From Phocaeicola faecium (GTDB lineage Bacteria; Bacteroidota; Bacteroidia; Bacteroidales; Bacteroidaceae): a DNA stretch of 64,000 nucleotides. This document shows positions 27,205 through 36,793 of the stretch, one piece after another. Position 1 is the stretch's first letter, and the number at the start of each line of letters is the position of its first letter. Position numbers and translations under genes: made by a program. Under the pieces are notes generated by a model, which saw nothing but the letters and a program-made list of their open reading frames with translations, did no database searches and was not told the origin of the DNA. Location of the stretch: the NCBI RefSeq assembly GCF_014837055.1, contig NZ_JACSPQ010000001.1, positions 671,035 through 735,034 of the forward strand, read 5' to 3'.

Positions 27205-27843
27205 ATGAAAATCAAACGATTTGAATTTAACATGTTTCCGGTAAATTGTTACGTCCTTTCGGACGAAACCGGAGAAGCTGCCATTATTGACGCCGGATGT
27301 TATTATGCAGACGAACAACAAGTGTTGAAAAAATACATACAAGATAATAAGTTGACTCTCAAACTGCTGCTAAATACTCATCTGCATCTTGACCATATAT
27401 TCGGCAATGCTTTCATCGTGCGCGAATTCGGTGTTCAACCACAGGCATGTAAAGACGATGAATTCTTATTGCCACATACGGCAGAACATTGCCGCATGTT
27501 TGGTTTCGAGCTGAATGAAACTCCGGCTCCGTTAGGCGGATACATCAATGACAATGATACGCTTCGTTTCGGGAACGTGCAGCTGAAGGCTATTCACGTT
27601 CCGGGACACTCGCCGGGAGGCATTGCTTTTTATTGTAAAGAATCGGCGTGCCTGTTTAGCGGGGATGTCCTTTTTCAAGGAAGCATCGGACGTGCCGACC
27701 TTGAAGGAGGTGATTTCAACCAACTGCGCCGCAGTATCATCGAGCGTCTTTTCGTCCTCCCCGATGAAACTGTGGTTTACCCGGGACATGGCGATTCGAC
27801 CACCATCGGCAATGAAAAAATGGATAATCCTTTTTTCAGATAA
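27205..27843 (+). CDS. Metallo-beta-lactamase-fold hydrolase (glyoxalase II-like)
   Basis: A 212-residue MBL-fold hydrolase. The metal-binding motif THLHLDH is at residues 58-64, with a later histidine in HVPGHSPGG, an aspartate in LFSGDVLFQGSIGR, and the final histidine in VYPGHGDSTTIG. It is the short form, lacking the C-terminal HAGH domain, so thioester hydrolase or glyoxalase II-like activity is likely but the substrate is open. The ATG at 27205 is chosen over a TTG at 27196. It lies between rsmG and gcvP. Confidence 0.87.
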   Translation: MKIKRFEFNMFPVNCYVLSDETGEAAIIDAGCYYADEQQVLKKYIQDNKLTLKLLLNTHLHLDHIFGNAFIVREFGVQPQACKDDEFLLPHTAEHCRMFGFELNETPAPLGGYINDNDTLRFGNVQLKAIHVPGHSPGGIAFYCKESACLFSGDVLFQGSIGRADLEGGDFNQLRRSIIERLFVLPDETVVYPGHGDSTTIGNEKMDNPFFR

Positions 27844-27882
27844 GAAACAATGTAATTATATAATATCAACCTTAAAACAATC

Positions 27883-30732
27883 ATGAAAACAAGAACATTT
27901 GCAGATAGGCATGTCGGCATATCCGACAAAGACTTGCCAGCTATGCTGGAAAAGATAGGAATGAAAACACTGGATGAACTGATAGACCGTACCATTCCCT
28001 CACAAATCCGCTTGAAAACTCCCCTACCTCTGGCTCCTGCCATGAGCGAACGAGAGTTTTCCATGCACATTGCTTCATTGGCGGCAATGAATAAATTATA
28101 TAAATCTTATATCGGGACAGGATGGTATGACACGGTTACACCGGCAGTGATTCAGCGCAACGTATTCGAGAATCCCGTATGGTATACGTCGTATACTCCT
28201 TACCAGACTGAAATCTCACAGGGACGCTTGGAAGCCTTACTGAATTTCCAGACCGTGGTCAGCGACTTAACTGCCATGCCTTTGGCGAACTGCTCTTTGC
28301 TGGATGAAGCAACGGCGGCTGCCGAGGCTGCAACAATGATGTTCGGTCTGCGGAGCCGTGCACAACAAAAAGCGGGAGCCACCACTTTATTTGTAGATGA
28401 GGAAATCTTCCCACAGGTGTTGGCTGTGATACATACGCGCGCCATCCCGCAGGGTATGCAAATAAAGACAGGCAGCTATAAGAATTTGAAGTTTACGCCG
28501 GATATCTTCGGATGTATCATTCAATATCCAAACAACAGCGGAAGCGTAGAAGATTACCGTGAATTTACATCCCGCGCTCACGAAGCAGGATGCAAAGTTG
28601 CTGTAGATGCCGATATCTTGGCACTCGCCTTGCTGATGCCTCCGGGTGAATGGGGAGCTGATATCGTATTCGGAAGCACTCAGCGTCTGGGTATTCCGAT
28701 GTTCTACGGCGGACCGTCGGCTGCTTATTTCGCTACACGCGATGAGTACAAACGCAACATGCCGGGGCGTATCATCGGATTGTCGAAAGATAAATACGGA
28801 CATATTTGTTACCGAATGGCTTTACAGACGCGCGAGCAACATATCAAACGCGAAAAGGCTACTTCCAACATCTGTACTGCTCAGGCATTACTGGCTACCA
28901 TGAGCGGATTTTATGCCGTATATCATGGGGCGGAAGGTATCCGCAGCATTGCCGAACACATCCACTTTACAGCGGTGACGCTCAACAAGCAACTGGCTCA
29001 CTTAGGATATAAGCAGCTCAACAAATGTTTCTTTGATACGCTCCGCCTGCAACTGCCTGCCCAAGTTTCAACAGAGAAGCTCCGCACGATAGCTTTGAGT
29101 AAGGAAGTTAATCTCCGCTATTTCGATAACGGCGATGTAGGTGTAAGCGTCGACGAGACAACAACCCTTGCAGACGTTAATCTGCTGATAGCGATATTCA
29201 GCATTGCAGCAGAAAAGCCGGTTCATGAAATCAACGAGATTCCGGAGACTGCCGCCCTGCCTCGCGACTTGCAAAGAACCTCCGGTTACCTGACACACGA
29301 AGTATTCTGTAAGTATCATACCGAAACCGAAATGATGCGTTACATCAAGCGATTGGAACGGAAAGATATTTCTCTCGCTCACTCCATGATTTCATTGGGT
29401 TCATGTACGATGAAACTGAATGCAGCTTCTGAGATGATTCCGCTGAGCAACGCCGGTTGGATGAATATCCACCCGCTCGTTCCGGAAGACCAAGCGCAGG
29501 GTTATCAGACATTGATCAGCAACTTGAGCGAACAACTGAAGGCCATTACGGGATTTGCCGGCGTAACGCTTCAGCCTAATTCGGGTGCAGCAGGCGAATA
29601 TACGGGACTACGCATCATCCGGAGTTATTTGGAGAGCATCGGCGAAGGACACCGACACCTGATTCTGATTCCGGCATCGGCACACGGAACAAACCCGGCA
29701 TCAGCCGTACAAGCGGGATATGAAACGCTGACTTGTGCTTGCGACGAGCATGGTAACGTGGATGTGGAAGATTTGCGTGCGAAAGCGGAAGCTCATAAGA
29801 ACGAACTGGCTGCGCTGATGATTACGTATCCTTCAACACACGGTATATTTGAAGCAGACATTAAGAAGATTTGTGAAATCATTCATGCTTGCGGCGCACA
29901 GGTTTACATGGACGGTGCGAATATGAACGCGCAAGTGGGACTGACCAATCCGGGAACTATCGGGGCCGATGTGTGTCACCTGAATCTGCATAAGACTTTT
30001 GCCAGCCCTCACGGAGGAGGCGGTCCGGGTGTAGGTCCGGTTTGCGTGGCTCAACATCTGATTCCGTTCCTTCCGGGACATGCAGCCATGGGTAATCCGC
30101 AAAACGAGGTGGCTGCTGCTCCTTACGGAAGTGCGGGTATCCTGCCTATTACTTACGGCTATATCTGCATGATGGGAACCGAAGGGCTTGAAAAGGCTAC
30201 GAAGACTGCCATCCTGAATGCCAACTATCTGGCGGCTCGCCTGAAAGATACGTATGGAATTGTTTACCGAGGGACGAACGGATTTGTGGGTCATGAGATG
30301 ATTTTGGAGTGCCGGAAGATACACGAAGAAAGCGGTATCACCGAAAACGATATTGCCAAACGACTCATGGACTATGGTTACCATGCTCCTACGCTGTCTT
30401 TCCCGGTTCACGGCACACTGATGATTGAACCTACCGAGAGCGAGAGCCTTGCAGAGTTGGATAACTTCGTGGATGCCATGCTTTGCATCTGGAACGAAAT
30501 AGAAGAAATCAAAAACGGAGATGCTTCGAAAGAAGACAACGTTTTGGTAAATGCACCGCATCCGGAATATGAGGCTGTGGGCAATCAGTGGCAACACATG
30601 TACAGCCGCGAAAAAGCGGTTTATCCGATGGAAAGCGTACGCGAAAACAAATTCTGGATAAACGTTGCGCGCGTAGACAATACGCTGGGAGACCGTAAAC
30701 TTCTTCCTACACGTTACGGCAGTTTTGAATAA
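27883..30732 (+). CDS. gcvP: Glycine dehydrogenase (decarboxylating), P protein
   Basis: GcvP is the PLP-dependent P protein of the glycine cleavage system, which decarboxylates glycine and passes the aminomethyl group to the lipoyl arm of H protein. The 949-residue chain is the fused alpha plus beta form. The N-terminal half has FADRHVG at the start and GTGWYDTVTPAVI near residue 77. The C-terminal half has the PLP lysine K704 in NLHKTFASPHGGGGPG. gcvT and gcvH are not in the window. No glycine riboswitch is seen in the short gap after the MBL gene. Confidence 0.96.
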   Translation: MKTRTFADRHVGISDKDLPAMLEKIGMKTLDELIDRTIPSQIRLKTPLPLAPAMSEREFSMHIASLAAMNKLYKSYIGTGWYDTVTPAVIQRNVFENPVWYTSYTPYQTEISQGRLEALLNFQTVVSDLTAMPLANCSLLDEATAAAEAATMMFGLRSRAQQKAGATTLFVDEEIFPQVLAVIHTRAIPQGMQIKTGSYKNLKFTPDIFGCIIQYPNNSGSVEDYREFTSRAHEAGCKVAVDADILALALLMPPGEWGADIVFGSTQRLGIPMFYGGPSAAYFATRDEYKRNMPGRIIGLSKDKYGHICYRMALQTREQHIKREKATSNICTAQALLATMSGFYAVYHGAEGIRSIAEHIHFTAVTLNKQLAHLGYKQLNKCFFDTLRLQLPAQVSTEKLRTIALSKEVNLRYFDNGDVGVSVDETTTLADVNLLIAIFSIAAEKPVHEINEIPETAALPRDLQRTSGYLTHEVFCKYHTETEMMRYIKRLERKDISLAHSMISLGSCTMKLNAASEMIPLSNAGWMNIHPLVPEDQAQGYQTLISNLSEQLKAITGFAGVTLQPNSGAAGEYTGLRIIRSYLESIGEGHRHLILIPASAHGTNPASAVQAGYETLTCACDEHGNVDVEDLRAKAEAHKNELAALMITYPSTHGIFEADIKKICEIIHACGAQVYMDGANMNAQVGLTNPGTIGADVCHLNLHKTFASPHGGGGPGVGPVCVAQHLIPFLPGHAAMGNPQNEVAAAPYGSAGILPITYGYICMMGTEGLEKATKTAILNANYLAARLKDTYGIVYRGTNGFVGHEMILECRKIHEESGITENDIAKRLMDYGYHAPTLSFPVHGTLMIEPTESESLAELDNFVDAMLCIWNEIEEIKNGDASKEDNVLVNAPHPEYEAVGNQWQHMYSREKAVYPMESVRENKFWINVARVDNTLGDRKLLPTRYGSFE

Positions 30733-30740
30733 GCGATAAC

Positions 30741-30780
30741 AAAAAATCCCCATCACCCGGACGGATGATGGGGATTTTTT
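30741..30780. terminator. Bidirectional terminator, gcvP / PBP1A
   Basis: A 14-base perfect inverted repeat (30741-30754 and 30767-30780, core TCCCCATC) with A6 and T6 on its outer edges, between converging genes. Confidence 0.85.
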
Positions 30781-30795
30781 TACCCTATCTGAAAG

Positions 30796-33123
30796 TTATT
30801 GGAAAAACAAGTCGTCTAACCGGCTGGTATTTTCTTCTTCTATCTCTGTCAACCGGTCTTTACACGGATCAAAATCTTCGGGGATGTCGAATGTCTCATC
30901 TTCCGAATAACCCAATGTCTTGTCGGCAAATACTTTCTGCATGTACAGTGACCATACGGGAAGCGCCATTGATGCTCCCTGTCCGTCGCGCATGGTGTCG
31001 AAATGGATGTCGCGTTCTTCGCCTCCTACCCAACAGCCGGATACCAGCGAGGGAGTAAATCCCATGAACCAACCGTCGGAATTCCGGTTGGTAGTACCCG
31101 TTTTACCACCCATGTCGGCTTTGATACCGTACAGACGACGCACACGTCCACCCGTACCTTCATTGATAACCGCACGTAACATAACCAGCATCTTATAGGC
31201 GGTCGATTCGCTGATTACTTCGTTTACCTGCGGAGTAAATTCGGCTATCACATTGCCCTCGTTATCTTCGATACTGGTAACAAACAGCGGAGCAGTACGG
31301 ATGCCCTTGTTTACAAATGCCGTATAAGCACTTACCATTTCGCCCACCGAAATCTCGCACGGGCCGAGGCAGAGCGATACCGTGGGTTGAACGTCTTTAT
31401 TCAAGATGCCGAACGAATGAATCAGGCGAACCAAATCATACGGGCTGAGCTTGCTCATCAAGTAAGCGGATATCCAGTTGTTTGAGTTTGCCAATCCCCA
31501 TTTCAAGGTTACTATTTCGCCGTAATGCGACCGCGAGCTGTTACGCGGAGACCATGCCCGTCCGTTTTCATCAAACAGGGTCTGTTCTACGTTGCGCACC
31601 TCATCGCAGGGAGAGAAGCCGTTCTCCATAGCCAGCGCATAAACATAAGGCTTGATAGTAGAACCTACCTGCCGGCGTCCCACCATCGCCATGTCGTACT
31701 GGAAATAATTGTAATTCGGACCTCCCACATACGCCTTTACATGTCCCGTCAGCGGGTCCATCGACATGAATCCGGCACGCAAGAAATGTTTATAATACTT
31801 AATAGAGTCGAGCGGAGTCATGATCGTATCTTTTTCGCCTTCCCATGAGAACACAGACATTTCGTATTTAGTGTTAAATGCCTTCATGATTTCGGCTTCC
31901 GAACAGCCCGCATTTTTCATCGTCCGGTAACGGTCGCTCTGGTGGATGGAGCGATTCAGAATCTGTTGCACCTCTTCTACGGTCAACTGATTGGTGTAAG
32001 GTGCAGTTTTGCGTCCGCGTTTTTCTTTGAAGAAGCGCGGCTGGAGGTATTTCGCCACATGTTCGTAAACCGCTTCTTCGGCATAACGCTGCATACGCGA
32101 GTTTATCGTGGTATGAATCTTCAGTCCGTCTACATACAGATTATAATTCGTTCCGTCTTTCTTCTTGTTTTTAGCACACCAGCCATACAGCGGATTGGTT
32201 TCCCATGCCAGCGAGTCTTCGTAAAACTTCTGCATCTGCCATCCCCGGTAGTTGCTCTTTTCGGGTTTCTTTGCCGTCATTACCCCGCGCAGGTATTCGC
32301 GGAAGTAAGTCGCCAGACCGTCTTTATGGTCAACGGGCTGGAACTTCAACACCAGCGGAAGAGCCTGCAACGAGTCACATTCCGCCTGTGTCAGGAATCC
32401 CGCCTTCCGCATCTGGTCGAGCACCGTGTTGCGGCGTCCGCGCGAACGCTCGTTAAACCGGCGCGGATTATACAGCGACGGGTTTTTACACATACCTATC
32501 AGCGTGGCGGCTTCTTCGATTTTCAACGTCTTCGGCTCTTTACCGAAATACGTTTTCGCCGCTGTTTTTATACCTACAGCATTATTCAGGAAATCAAACT
32601 TATTCAGATACATTGTCAGGATTTCCTCTTTCGTATAATATCTTTCCAGCTTTACCGCAATCACCCACTCGATGGGTTTTTGCAGCAAACGCTCCATCAC
32701 GTTGTCTGCCGTAGGCGAATAAAACTGCTTGGCAAGCTGCTGGGTTATGGTACTTCCCCCACCTGCATTTTTCTGCATGAATATACCGCGCTTGATAACG
32801 GCACGCATGAATGCACGCGCATCAATGCCCGAATGTTCGCTGAAACGCACATCTTCCGTAGCCACCAGTGCGTGAACCAAGTGTGGCGAGAGGTCTTCAT
32901 AACCTACATACACGCGGTTTTCTTTACTAAGCGACCACGTACCGAGCAGCTGCCCGTCTTCTGAGATAACTTGCGTGGCAAACTTCAGGTTGGGGTTTTC
33001 CAGTTCTTCAACGGGAGGAACATAGCCGATTTTTCCGTTTGCGATGGCGGTAAACACGATAGCTACAGCCGCAATACACAAAAAAATGATTCCCCACAAT
33101 ACGTATATAAATGTCTTTCTCAT
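30796..33123 (-). CDS. Penicillin-binding protein 1A, bifunctional
   Basis: A class A penicillin-binding protein of 775 residues that polymerises and crosslinks peptidoglycan. One membrane anchor lies at residues 6-27. The GT51 glycosyltransferase domain has the catalytic glutamate E90 in ATEDVRFSEHSG and GGSTITQQLAKQF near 122. The transpeptidase domain has SxxK at S488-K491 (GSTIK), SNN at 547-549 and KTGTT at 674-678. An AGGAG stretch ends four bases before the ATG, a real Shine-Dalgarno, uncommon here. It is monocistronic and converges with gcvP. Confidence 0.94.
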   Translation of the reverse strand: MRKTFIYVLWGIIFLCIAAVAIVFTAIANGKIGYVPPVEELENPNLKFATQVISEDGQLLGTWSLSKENRVYVGYEDLSPHLVHALVATEDVRFSEHSGIDARAFMRAVIKRGIFMQKNAGGGSTITQQLAKQFYSPTADNVMERLLQKPIEWVIAVKLERYYTKEEILTMYLNKFDFLNNAVGIKTAAKTYFGKEPKTLKIEEAATLIGMCKNPSLYNPRRFNERSRGRRNTVLDQMRKAGFLTQAECDSLQALPLVLKFQPVDHKDGLATYFREYLRGVMTAKKPEKSNYRGWQMQKFYEDSLAWETNPLYGWCAKNKKKDGTNYNLYVDGLKIHTTINSRMQRYAEEAVYEHVAKYLQPRFFKEKRGRKTAPYTNQLTVEEVQQILNRSIHQSDRYRTMKNAGCSEAEIMKAFNTKYEMSVFSWEGEKDTIMTPLDSIKYYKHFLRAGFMSMDPLTGHVKAYVGGPNYNYFQYDMAMVGRRQVGSTIKPYVYALAMENGFSPCDEVRNVEQTLFDENGRAWSPRNSSRSHYGEIVTLKWGLANSNNWISAYLMSKLSPYDLVRLIHSFGILNKDVQPTVSLCLGPCEISVGEMVSAYTAFVNKGIRTAPLFVTSIEDNEGNVIAEFTPQVNEVISESTAYKMLVMLRAVINEGTGGRVRRLYGIKADMGGKTGTTNRNSDGWFMGFTPSLVSGCWVGGEERDIHFDTMRDGQGASMALPVWSLYMQKVFADKTLGYSEDETFDIPEDFDPCKDRLTEIEEENTSRLDDLFFQ

Positions 33124-33156
33124 TTTCTCCTAAATAGATTTATTCTTTTTAAACTG

Positions 33157-33164
33157 CAAAATTA
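33157..33164 (-). promoter_or_regulatory. -7 box upstream of PBP1A
   Basis: TAATTTTG on the minus strand, 33 bases before the start codon. No matching -33 box is clear. Confidence 0.5.
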
Positions 33165-33257
33165 AGGAAAATCGTTAGAATAACCACATAAAATCCAAAG
33201 AAGATAGCAATAGTAGCATGAAAGTTATCGGACTTTACCCGACTGGGCGAGAAGGAT

Positions 33258-33348
33258 GAAAAACACTACCCATAGAACGAGGTGGTTTTACGGGTAGAAC
33301 CGGGCAACTCTACCGTTAGAAATGACCAACACTAACGGTAGCGTTTTC
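33258..33348 (+). repeat. 22-base-period intergenic repeat, copy C
   Basis: 91 bases with unit cores CACTACCCATAG, TTTTACGGGTAG, CTCTACCGTTAG and CACTAACGGTAG, beginning GAAAAA and ending GCGTTTTC. Units three and four are inverted versions of each other and can pair. It is the main content of the 305-base gap 33124-33428 between the PBP1A start and the holA end. I see nothing else there except the PBP1A promoter. Confidence 0.8.
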
Positions 33349-33428
33349 CGGGGCATAAGAAGACTCAAAAAGGGTTTTTTATTCATTCGGGATGTGCCCT
33401 TACACAGAGTAACAGAAAAGACTGATTA

Positions 33429-34445
33429 TCAGTGAAGAATGAAGTAAACCAGTTCGCGGAGGAGTTCGCCGTCGGACACGGAGGAATTTCCCACGCCTTT
33501 CGATTTGGCATCACACTGGCGGATTGCTCCCACTATCTGCATCACCTTTACGCCCGTATACCGCTTCATGGCATTTTCGTAATCTTTAGCCTGCCACGGC
33601 GAACGCAGCCCGAGGTGAGCGGCTATTCCCCGGTCCGACTTGTCGGGCGCATAATACACCAACATCAGGTTGGCAAAGAAATTGAACAGCACGGCAAGTG
33701 TGACTTGCAAGGGATTGTTTTTAGGGTTTTCCTCAAAATACTTAATGATGCGGTTTGCCTTCAGCACATCTTTCTCTATCAGCGCATTGCGTAACTCAAA
33801 ATTATTATAATCCTTGCTGATGCCGATGTTACGTTCAATCTGTTCGGGAGTAATCCGCCGCTGACCTGCCGGAAGTGTTATCACTAATTTTTCCAACTCG
33901 CCCGCCATGCGGTTTAAATCCGTGCCTACAAATTCTGCCATCATCTCCGAGGCTTTCGGCTCTATCTCCACCTGCTTCCGCTTCAGGTATGAGGTGATAA
34001 ATCCCGGAAGCTGAGCGTCTTTCAGTTTCTTCGACTCAAACAGAACGCCGGCTTTCTCCAGTTCGGCAACCAGTTTTTTCCGACGGTCTAACGCACCGTG
34101 TTTATAACACATCACCAAAATAGTCGATTCCAGCGGCTTCTGTAAATAGTAAACCAGCTCATCCAGATTACGGAGCGCCTGTGCCTCTCTTACCGCCACC
34201 ACTTGATATTTCGACATCATCGGATAACGCTTCGCGGCATTGATAATCGTGGCGATATCGGTATCGGAACCGTATAACACGGTAAGATTAAATTCTTTCT
34301 CGGTATCGGTCAGAACGGTATCGATGATATAATCGGATATGCGGTCGATATAATAATCTTCCTCACCCATGAGGAAATACACGGGCGCATACACTTTGTT
34401 GCGCAGGTTGCGGACAATTTCTTCGTATGTTACTTCTTTAGCCAT
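33429..34445 (-). CDS. holA: DNA polymerase III delta subunit
   Basis: HolA opens the beta sliding clamp within the clamp loader. The 338-residue protein has the family layout: an N-terminal PVYFLMGEEDYYIDR segment at about 17-31, the degenerate AAA+ region including AAKRYPMMSKYQVVAVREAQ, and the helical C-terminal domain. It follows amn by 12 bases, sharing its promoter. The stop is 80 bases from repeat copy C. Confidence 0.9.
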   Translation of the reverse strand: MAKEVTYEEIVRNLRNKVYAPVYFLMGEEDYYIDRISDYIIDTVLTDTEKEFNLTVLYGSDTDIATIINAAKRYPMMSKYQVVAVREAQALRNLDELVYYLQKPLESTILVMCYKHGALDRRKKLVAELEKAGVLFESKKLKDAQLPGFITSYLKRKQVEIEPKASEMMAEFVGTDLNRMAGELEKLVITLPAGQRRITPEQIERNIGISKDYNNFELRNALIEKDVLKANRIIKYFEENPKNNPLQVTLAVLFNFFANLMLVYYAPDKSDRGIAAHLGLRSPWQAKDYENAMKRYTGVKVMQIVGAIRQCDAKSKGVGNSSVSDGELLRELVYFILH

Positions 34446-34457
34446 AATGCCATCGAT

Positions 34458-35234
34458 TTACCAGTCGAATTTCAAATGTTTAACCGTTCGTTTCTCTTCT
34501 ATAATCATGCGCAAGGCATCGACCCCGATTTCCAGATGCTCGTTTACGAACTGTTGCGTTACCAGCGAATCGCTTTGCTCGGTTTTTATCCCTTCGGGAA
34601 TCATCGGCTGGTCAGACACCAACAAGAGCGCTCCCGTAGGAATGTGATTGGCAAAGCCGGTTACGAAGAGTGTGGCAGTTTCCATGTCGACCGCCATCGC
34701 CCGTGTTTTCAGCAGATACGCCTTAAAAGCCTCGTCATGTTCCCATATACGTCGGTTTGTAGTATAAATCGTCCCCGTCCAGTAGTCGCGTGAATGGTCA
34801 CGAATGGCAGAAGAAACCGCACGCTGAAGCATGAACGCCGGAAGCGCAGGCACTTCGGGAGGATAATAATCGTTTGAAGTTCCTTCACCGCGGATGGCTG
34901 CAATCGGAAGTATCAAATCGCCCAAATGGTTTTTCTTGTCGATGCCTCCGCATTTGCCCAGAAACAGGCAGGCTTTGGGGCGAATAGCACTCAGCAAGTC
35001 CATGATGATGGCGGCATTGGGACTACCCATACCGAAATTTATTATTGTGATTCCCTCGGCATGGGCAGAAGTCATGTTGGCATCCCGCCCCAACACGGGG
35101 ACGCCGAACCGCTCGGCAAACAGCTCGACATATTTATTAAAATTGGTCAACAGGATATATTCGCCGAAGTCTTCCAGCTTCCGTTTGGTGTATCGCGGCA
35201 ACCAGTTTGCCACAATTTCTTCTTTCGTCTTCAT
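34458..35234 (-). CDS. amn: AMP nucleosidase
   Basis: A 258-residue enzyme of the PNP/UDP phosphorylase superfamily that matches the short Bacteroidetes AMP nucleosidase, which splits AMP to adenine and ribose 5-phosphate. Visible are the phosphate-binding TIINFGMGSPNAAI, FLGKCGGIDKKNHLGDLILP, and AVDMETATLFVTGFAN with the ribose-binding MET motif. It lacks the extra N-terminal domain of the 484-residue E. coli protein. The pairing with holA is an operon, although no functional link is evident. Confidence 0.87.
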   Translation of the reverse strand: MKTKEEIVANWLPRYTKRKLEDFGEYILLTNFNKYVELFAERFGVPVLGRDANMTSAHAEGITIINFGMGSPNAAIIMDLLSAIRPKACLFLGKCGGIDKKNHLGDLILPIAAIRGEGTSNDYYPPEVPALPAFMLQRAVSSAIRDHSRDYWTGTIYTTNRRIWEHDEAFKAYLLKTRAMAVDMETATLFVTGFANHIPTGALLLVSDQPMIPEGIKTEQSDSLVTQQFVNEHLEIGVDALRMIIEEKRTVKHLKFDW

Positions 35235-35253
35235 TTGTTTTTGCTCTTTTCAG

Positions 35254-35286
35254 ACAAAGATATATTTTCTACCGCATAACTCCAAA
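35254..35286 (-). promoter_or_regulatory. Promoter of the amn-holA operon
   Basis: On the minus strand a -33 TTTG (35283-35286) and a -7 TATCTTTG (35254-35261) are 21 bases apart, close to consensus, 20 bases before amn. Confidence 0.7.
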
Positions 35287-35310
35287 TCCGTTTCCGGTTC
35301 TGATGCACAT

Positions 35311-35350
35311 AAAAAAAACGTGCTTACGTTCCGGTTAAAACATAAGCACG
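35311..35350 (-). terminator. Terminator after the iron alcohol dehydrogenase gene
   Basis: Arms 35319-35330 and 35339-35350 (CGTGCTTACGTT with AACATAAGCACG, one mismatch). A8 on the plus strand gives U8 on the minus strand transcript. Confidence 0.7.
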
Positions 35351-35408
35351 CATTTCTGAGCAAGCCGGCGGCAACATTTCAGACGTCCCGCCCTGCCACG
35401 GAAGCCTC

Positions 35409-36590
35409 TCATTTATAAGATTTCCGATACACTTCCACAATATCTTCGTCCGACATCTGCACGCGGTCGCTGGTAAACATTACGCCCATAACCTCGCGGG
35501 AGTTTCTCATCAGTTTTTCAAACTCGTCGGGAACAATGCCGTAATCAGACATCTTCAAATCGGCAACGCCACAAGCCTCCTGCAAACGAGTCAGCGCCGT
35601 AAGAAAATCTTCAGGCTTCGTAGCATCTGCCATCCCCATAGCCTGAGCCATACGCACAAAACGGTCGTCGCAAGCATGGTTCTTTATAAAAAATTCGTAA
35701 TAAGCACGGCTTACCATTATCAGACCCGCCCCGTGAGGCAAATTAGGGTGATAAGCTGAAAGAGCATGTTCCAACGCATGTTCGCTGGTGATAAGCGTCA
35801 GACACATAACGCCCCCCGACAACGTGTTTCCGAAAGCCACGCGGGTACGTGCTTCCATGTCGTTTCCGTTTTTAACCGCACGCGGCAAATATTCGGCAAT
35901 GTTACGAATCGCCTCAAGAGCATACATGTCGCTCATCAGATTCGCCCCTTTTGCAATATAACCTTCCGTGCTGTGGAACAACGCATCGAAACCTTGATAA
36001 GCGGTAAACGCAGGCGGTACACTTGCCATCAGCTCAGGGTCGACTACCGAAAGCACAGGAAACAGCGAAGCATCGCCCACGAATGCTTTTTCAAACGTAT
36101 CTTCTTTCGTAATGACTCCCGAATTGTCTGTTTCCGAACCGGTTCCGGCCGTAGTAGTTATAGCTACGATAGGCAATGGCTTTACGGCGATGGGATGTCC
36201 TTTTCCGGAACCGACAGTCACGTAATCCCACAGTTCTCCTTCGTTGGTAGCCATCACAGCAATGGCTTTGGCACAGTCCATTACGCTGCCCCCTCCCAAT
36301 GCAACAAGGAAATCGCAATCAGCCTTACGTGCTGCTTCAGCTCCGGCATCTACGTTACCCACAATGGGATTAGGCGATACGCCGTCAAACACCACGGTTT
36401 CAATACCCGCCTTTTGCAGTTGCTCTTCGGTACGGCTCAAATAACCATTGGCACGGGTAGATTTTCCATTCGAAATAACAATTAATGCCTTTTTACCCGG
36501 CATGGGTTGTTCGCTCAACTGATTCAACATTCCGGCACCAAACAATACGTGGGTAGGAATGTACATGTCATAACTGTTATTGGTCTGCAT
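35409..36590 (-). CDS. Iron-containing alcohol dehydrogenase
   Basis: A 393-residue group III alcohol dehydrogenase, NAD(P)-dependent. The nucleotide-binding GGGSVMDCAKAIAV stretch lies near residue 98, and GTGSETDNSGVI follows. The metal ligands include histidines in LFHSTEGY, SEHALEHALSAYHPNLPHGAGL. Relatives reduce aldehydes such as lactaldehyde or butanal, or oxidise 1,2-propanediol, and the substrate cannot be named here. It stands alone with a -7 box at 36627-36634, divergent from the HsdR-N-type gene. Confidence 0.9.
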   Translation of the reverse strand: MQTNNSYDMYIPTHVLFGAGMLNQLSEQPMPGKKALIVISNGKSTRANGYLSRTEEQLQKAGIETVVFDGVSPNPIVGNVDAGAEAARKADCDFLVALGGGSVMDCAKAIAVMATNEGELWDYVTVGSGKGHPIAVKPLPIVAITTTAGTGSETDNSGVITKEDTFEKAFVGDASLFPVLSVVDPELMASVPPAFTAYQGFDALFHSTEGYIAKGANLMSDMYALEAIRNIAEYLPRAVKNGNDMEARTRVAFGNTLSGGVMCLTLITSEHALEHALSAYHPNLPHGAGLIMVSRAYYEFFIKNHACDDRFVRMAQAMGMADATKPEDFLTALTRLQEACGVADLKMSDYGIVPDEFEKLMRNSREVMGVMFTSDRVQMSDEDIVEVYRKSYK

Positions 36591-36626
36591 ACATTAAAGT
36601 GTTTAAATTATCTTTTTATCTGATGC

Positions 36627-36634
36627 AAAAATAG
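36627..36634 (-). promoter_or_regulatory. -7 box upstream of the alcohol dehydrogenase
   Basis: TATTTTTG on the minus strand, 36 bases before the start codon. No clear -33 box. Confidence 0.5.
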
Positions 36635-36759
36635 GAAAGAAGCCATGAATAGCTTGTACCCGATTTACAGACGATTGTATCGTATTTACAGATTTAGAGC
36701 CTGTCATACATGGGGGCGATTATTTTCCTGATTCGCCCGAATATCCCAAGTTTTTCCAT

Positions 36760-36767
36760 TACTTTTG
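36760..36767 (+). promoter_or_regulatory. -7 box upstream of the HsdR-N-type gene
   Basis: TACTTTTG, 26 bases before the ATG at 36794. It lies downstream of the longer frame's ATG (36710), so it selects the shorter protein. Confidence 0.55.
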
Positions 36768-36793
36768 CACGAAAGAAACAATTATACAGAGAA

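Noticed and set aside
27844-27882. Possible glycine riboswitch before gcvP
   Set aside because: The gap is only 39 bases, too short for the aptamer, and gcvP is probably read from the upstream operon.
29833-30756. A 307-codon open frame on the minus strand
   Set aside because: It is antisense to gcvP over its conserved C-terminal half and has no recognisable protein features.
31942-32964. A 340-codon open frame on the plus strand
   Set aside because: It is antisense to PBP1A, whose motifs are complete. The composition is arginine- and histidine-rich, as is usual for shadow frames.
35766-36485. A 239-codon open frame on the plus strand
   Set aside because: It is antisense to the alcohol dehydrogenase and not protein-like.
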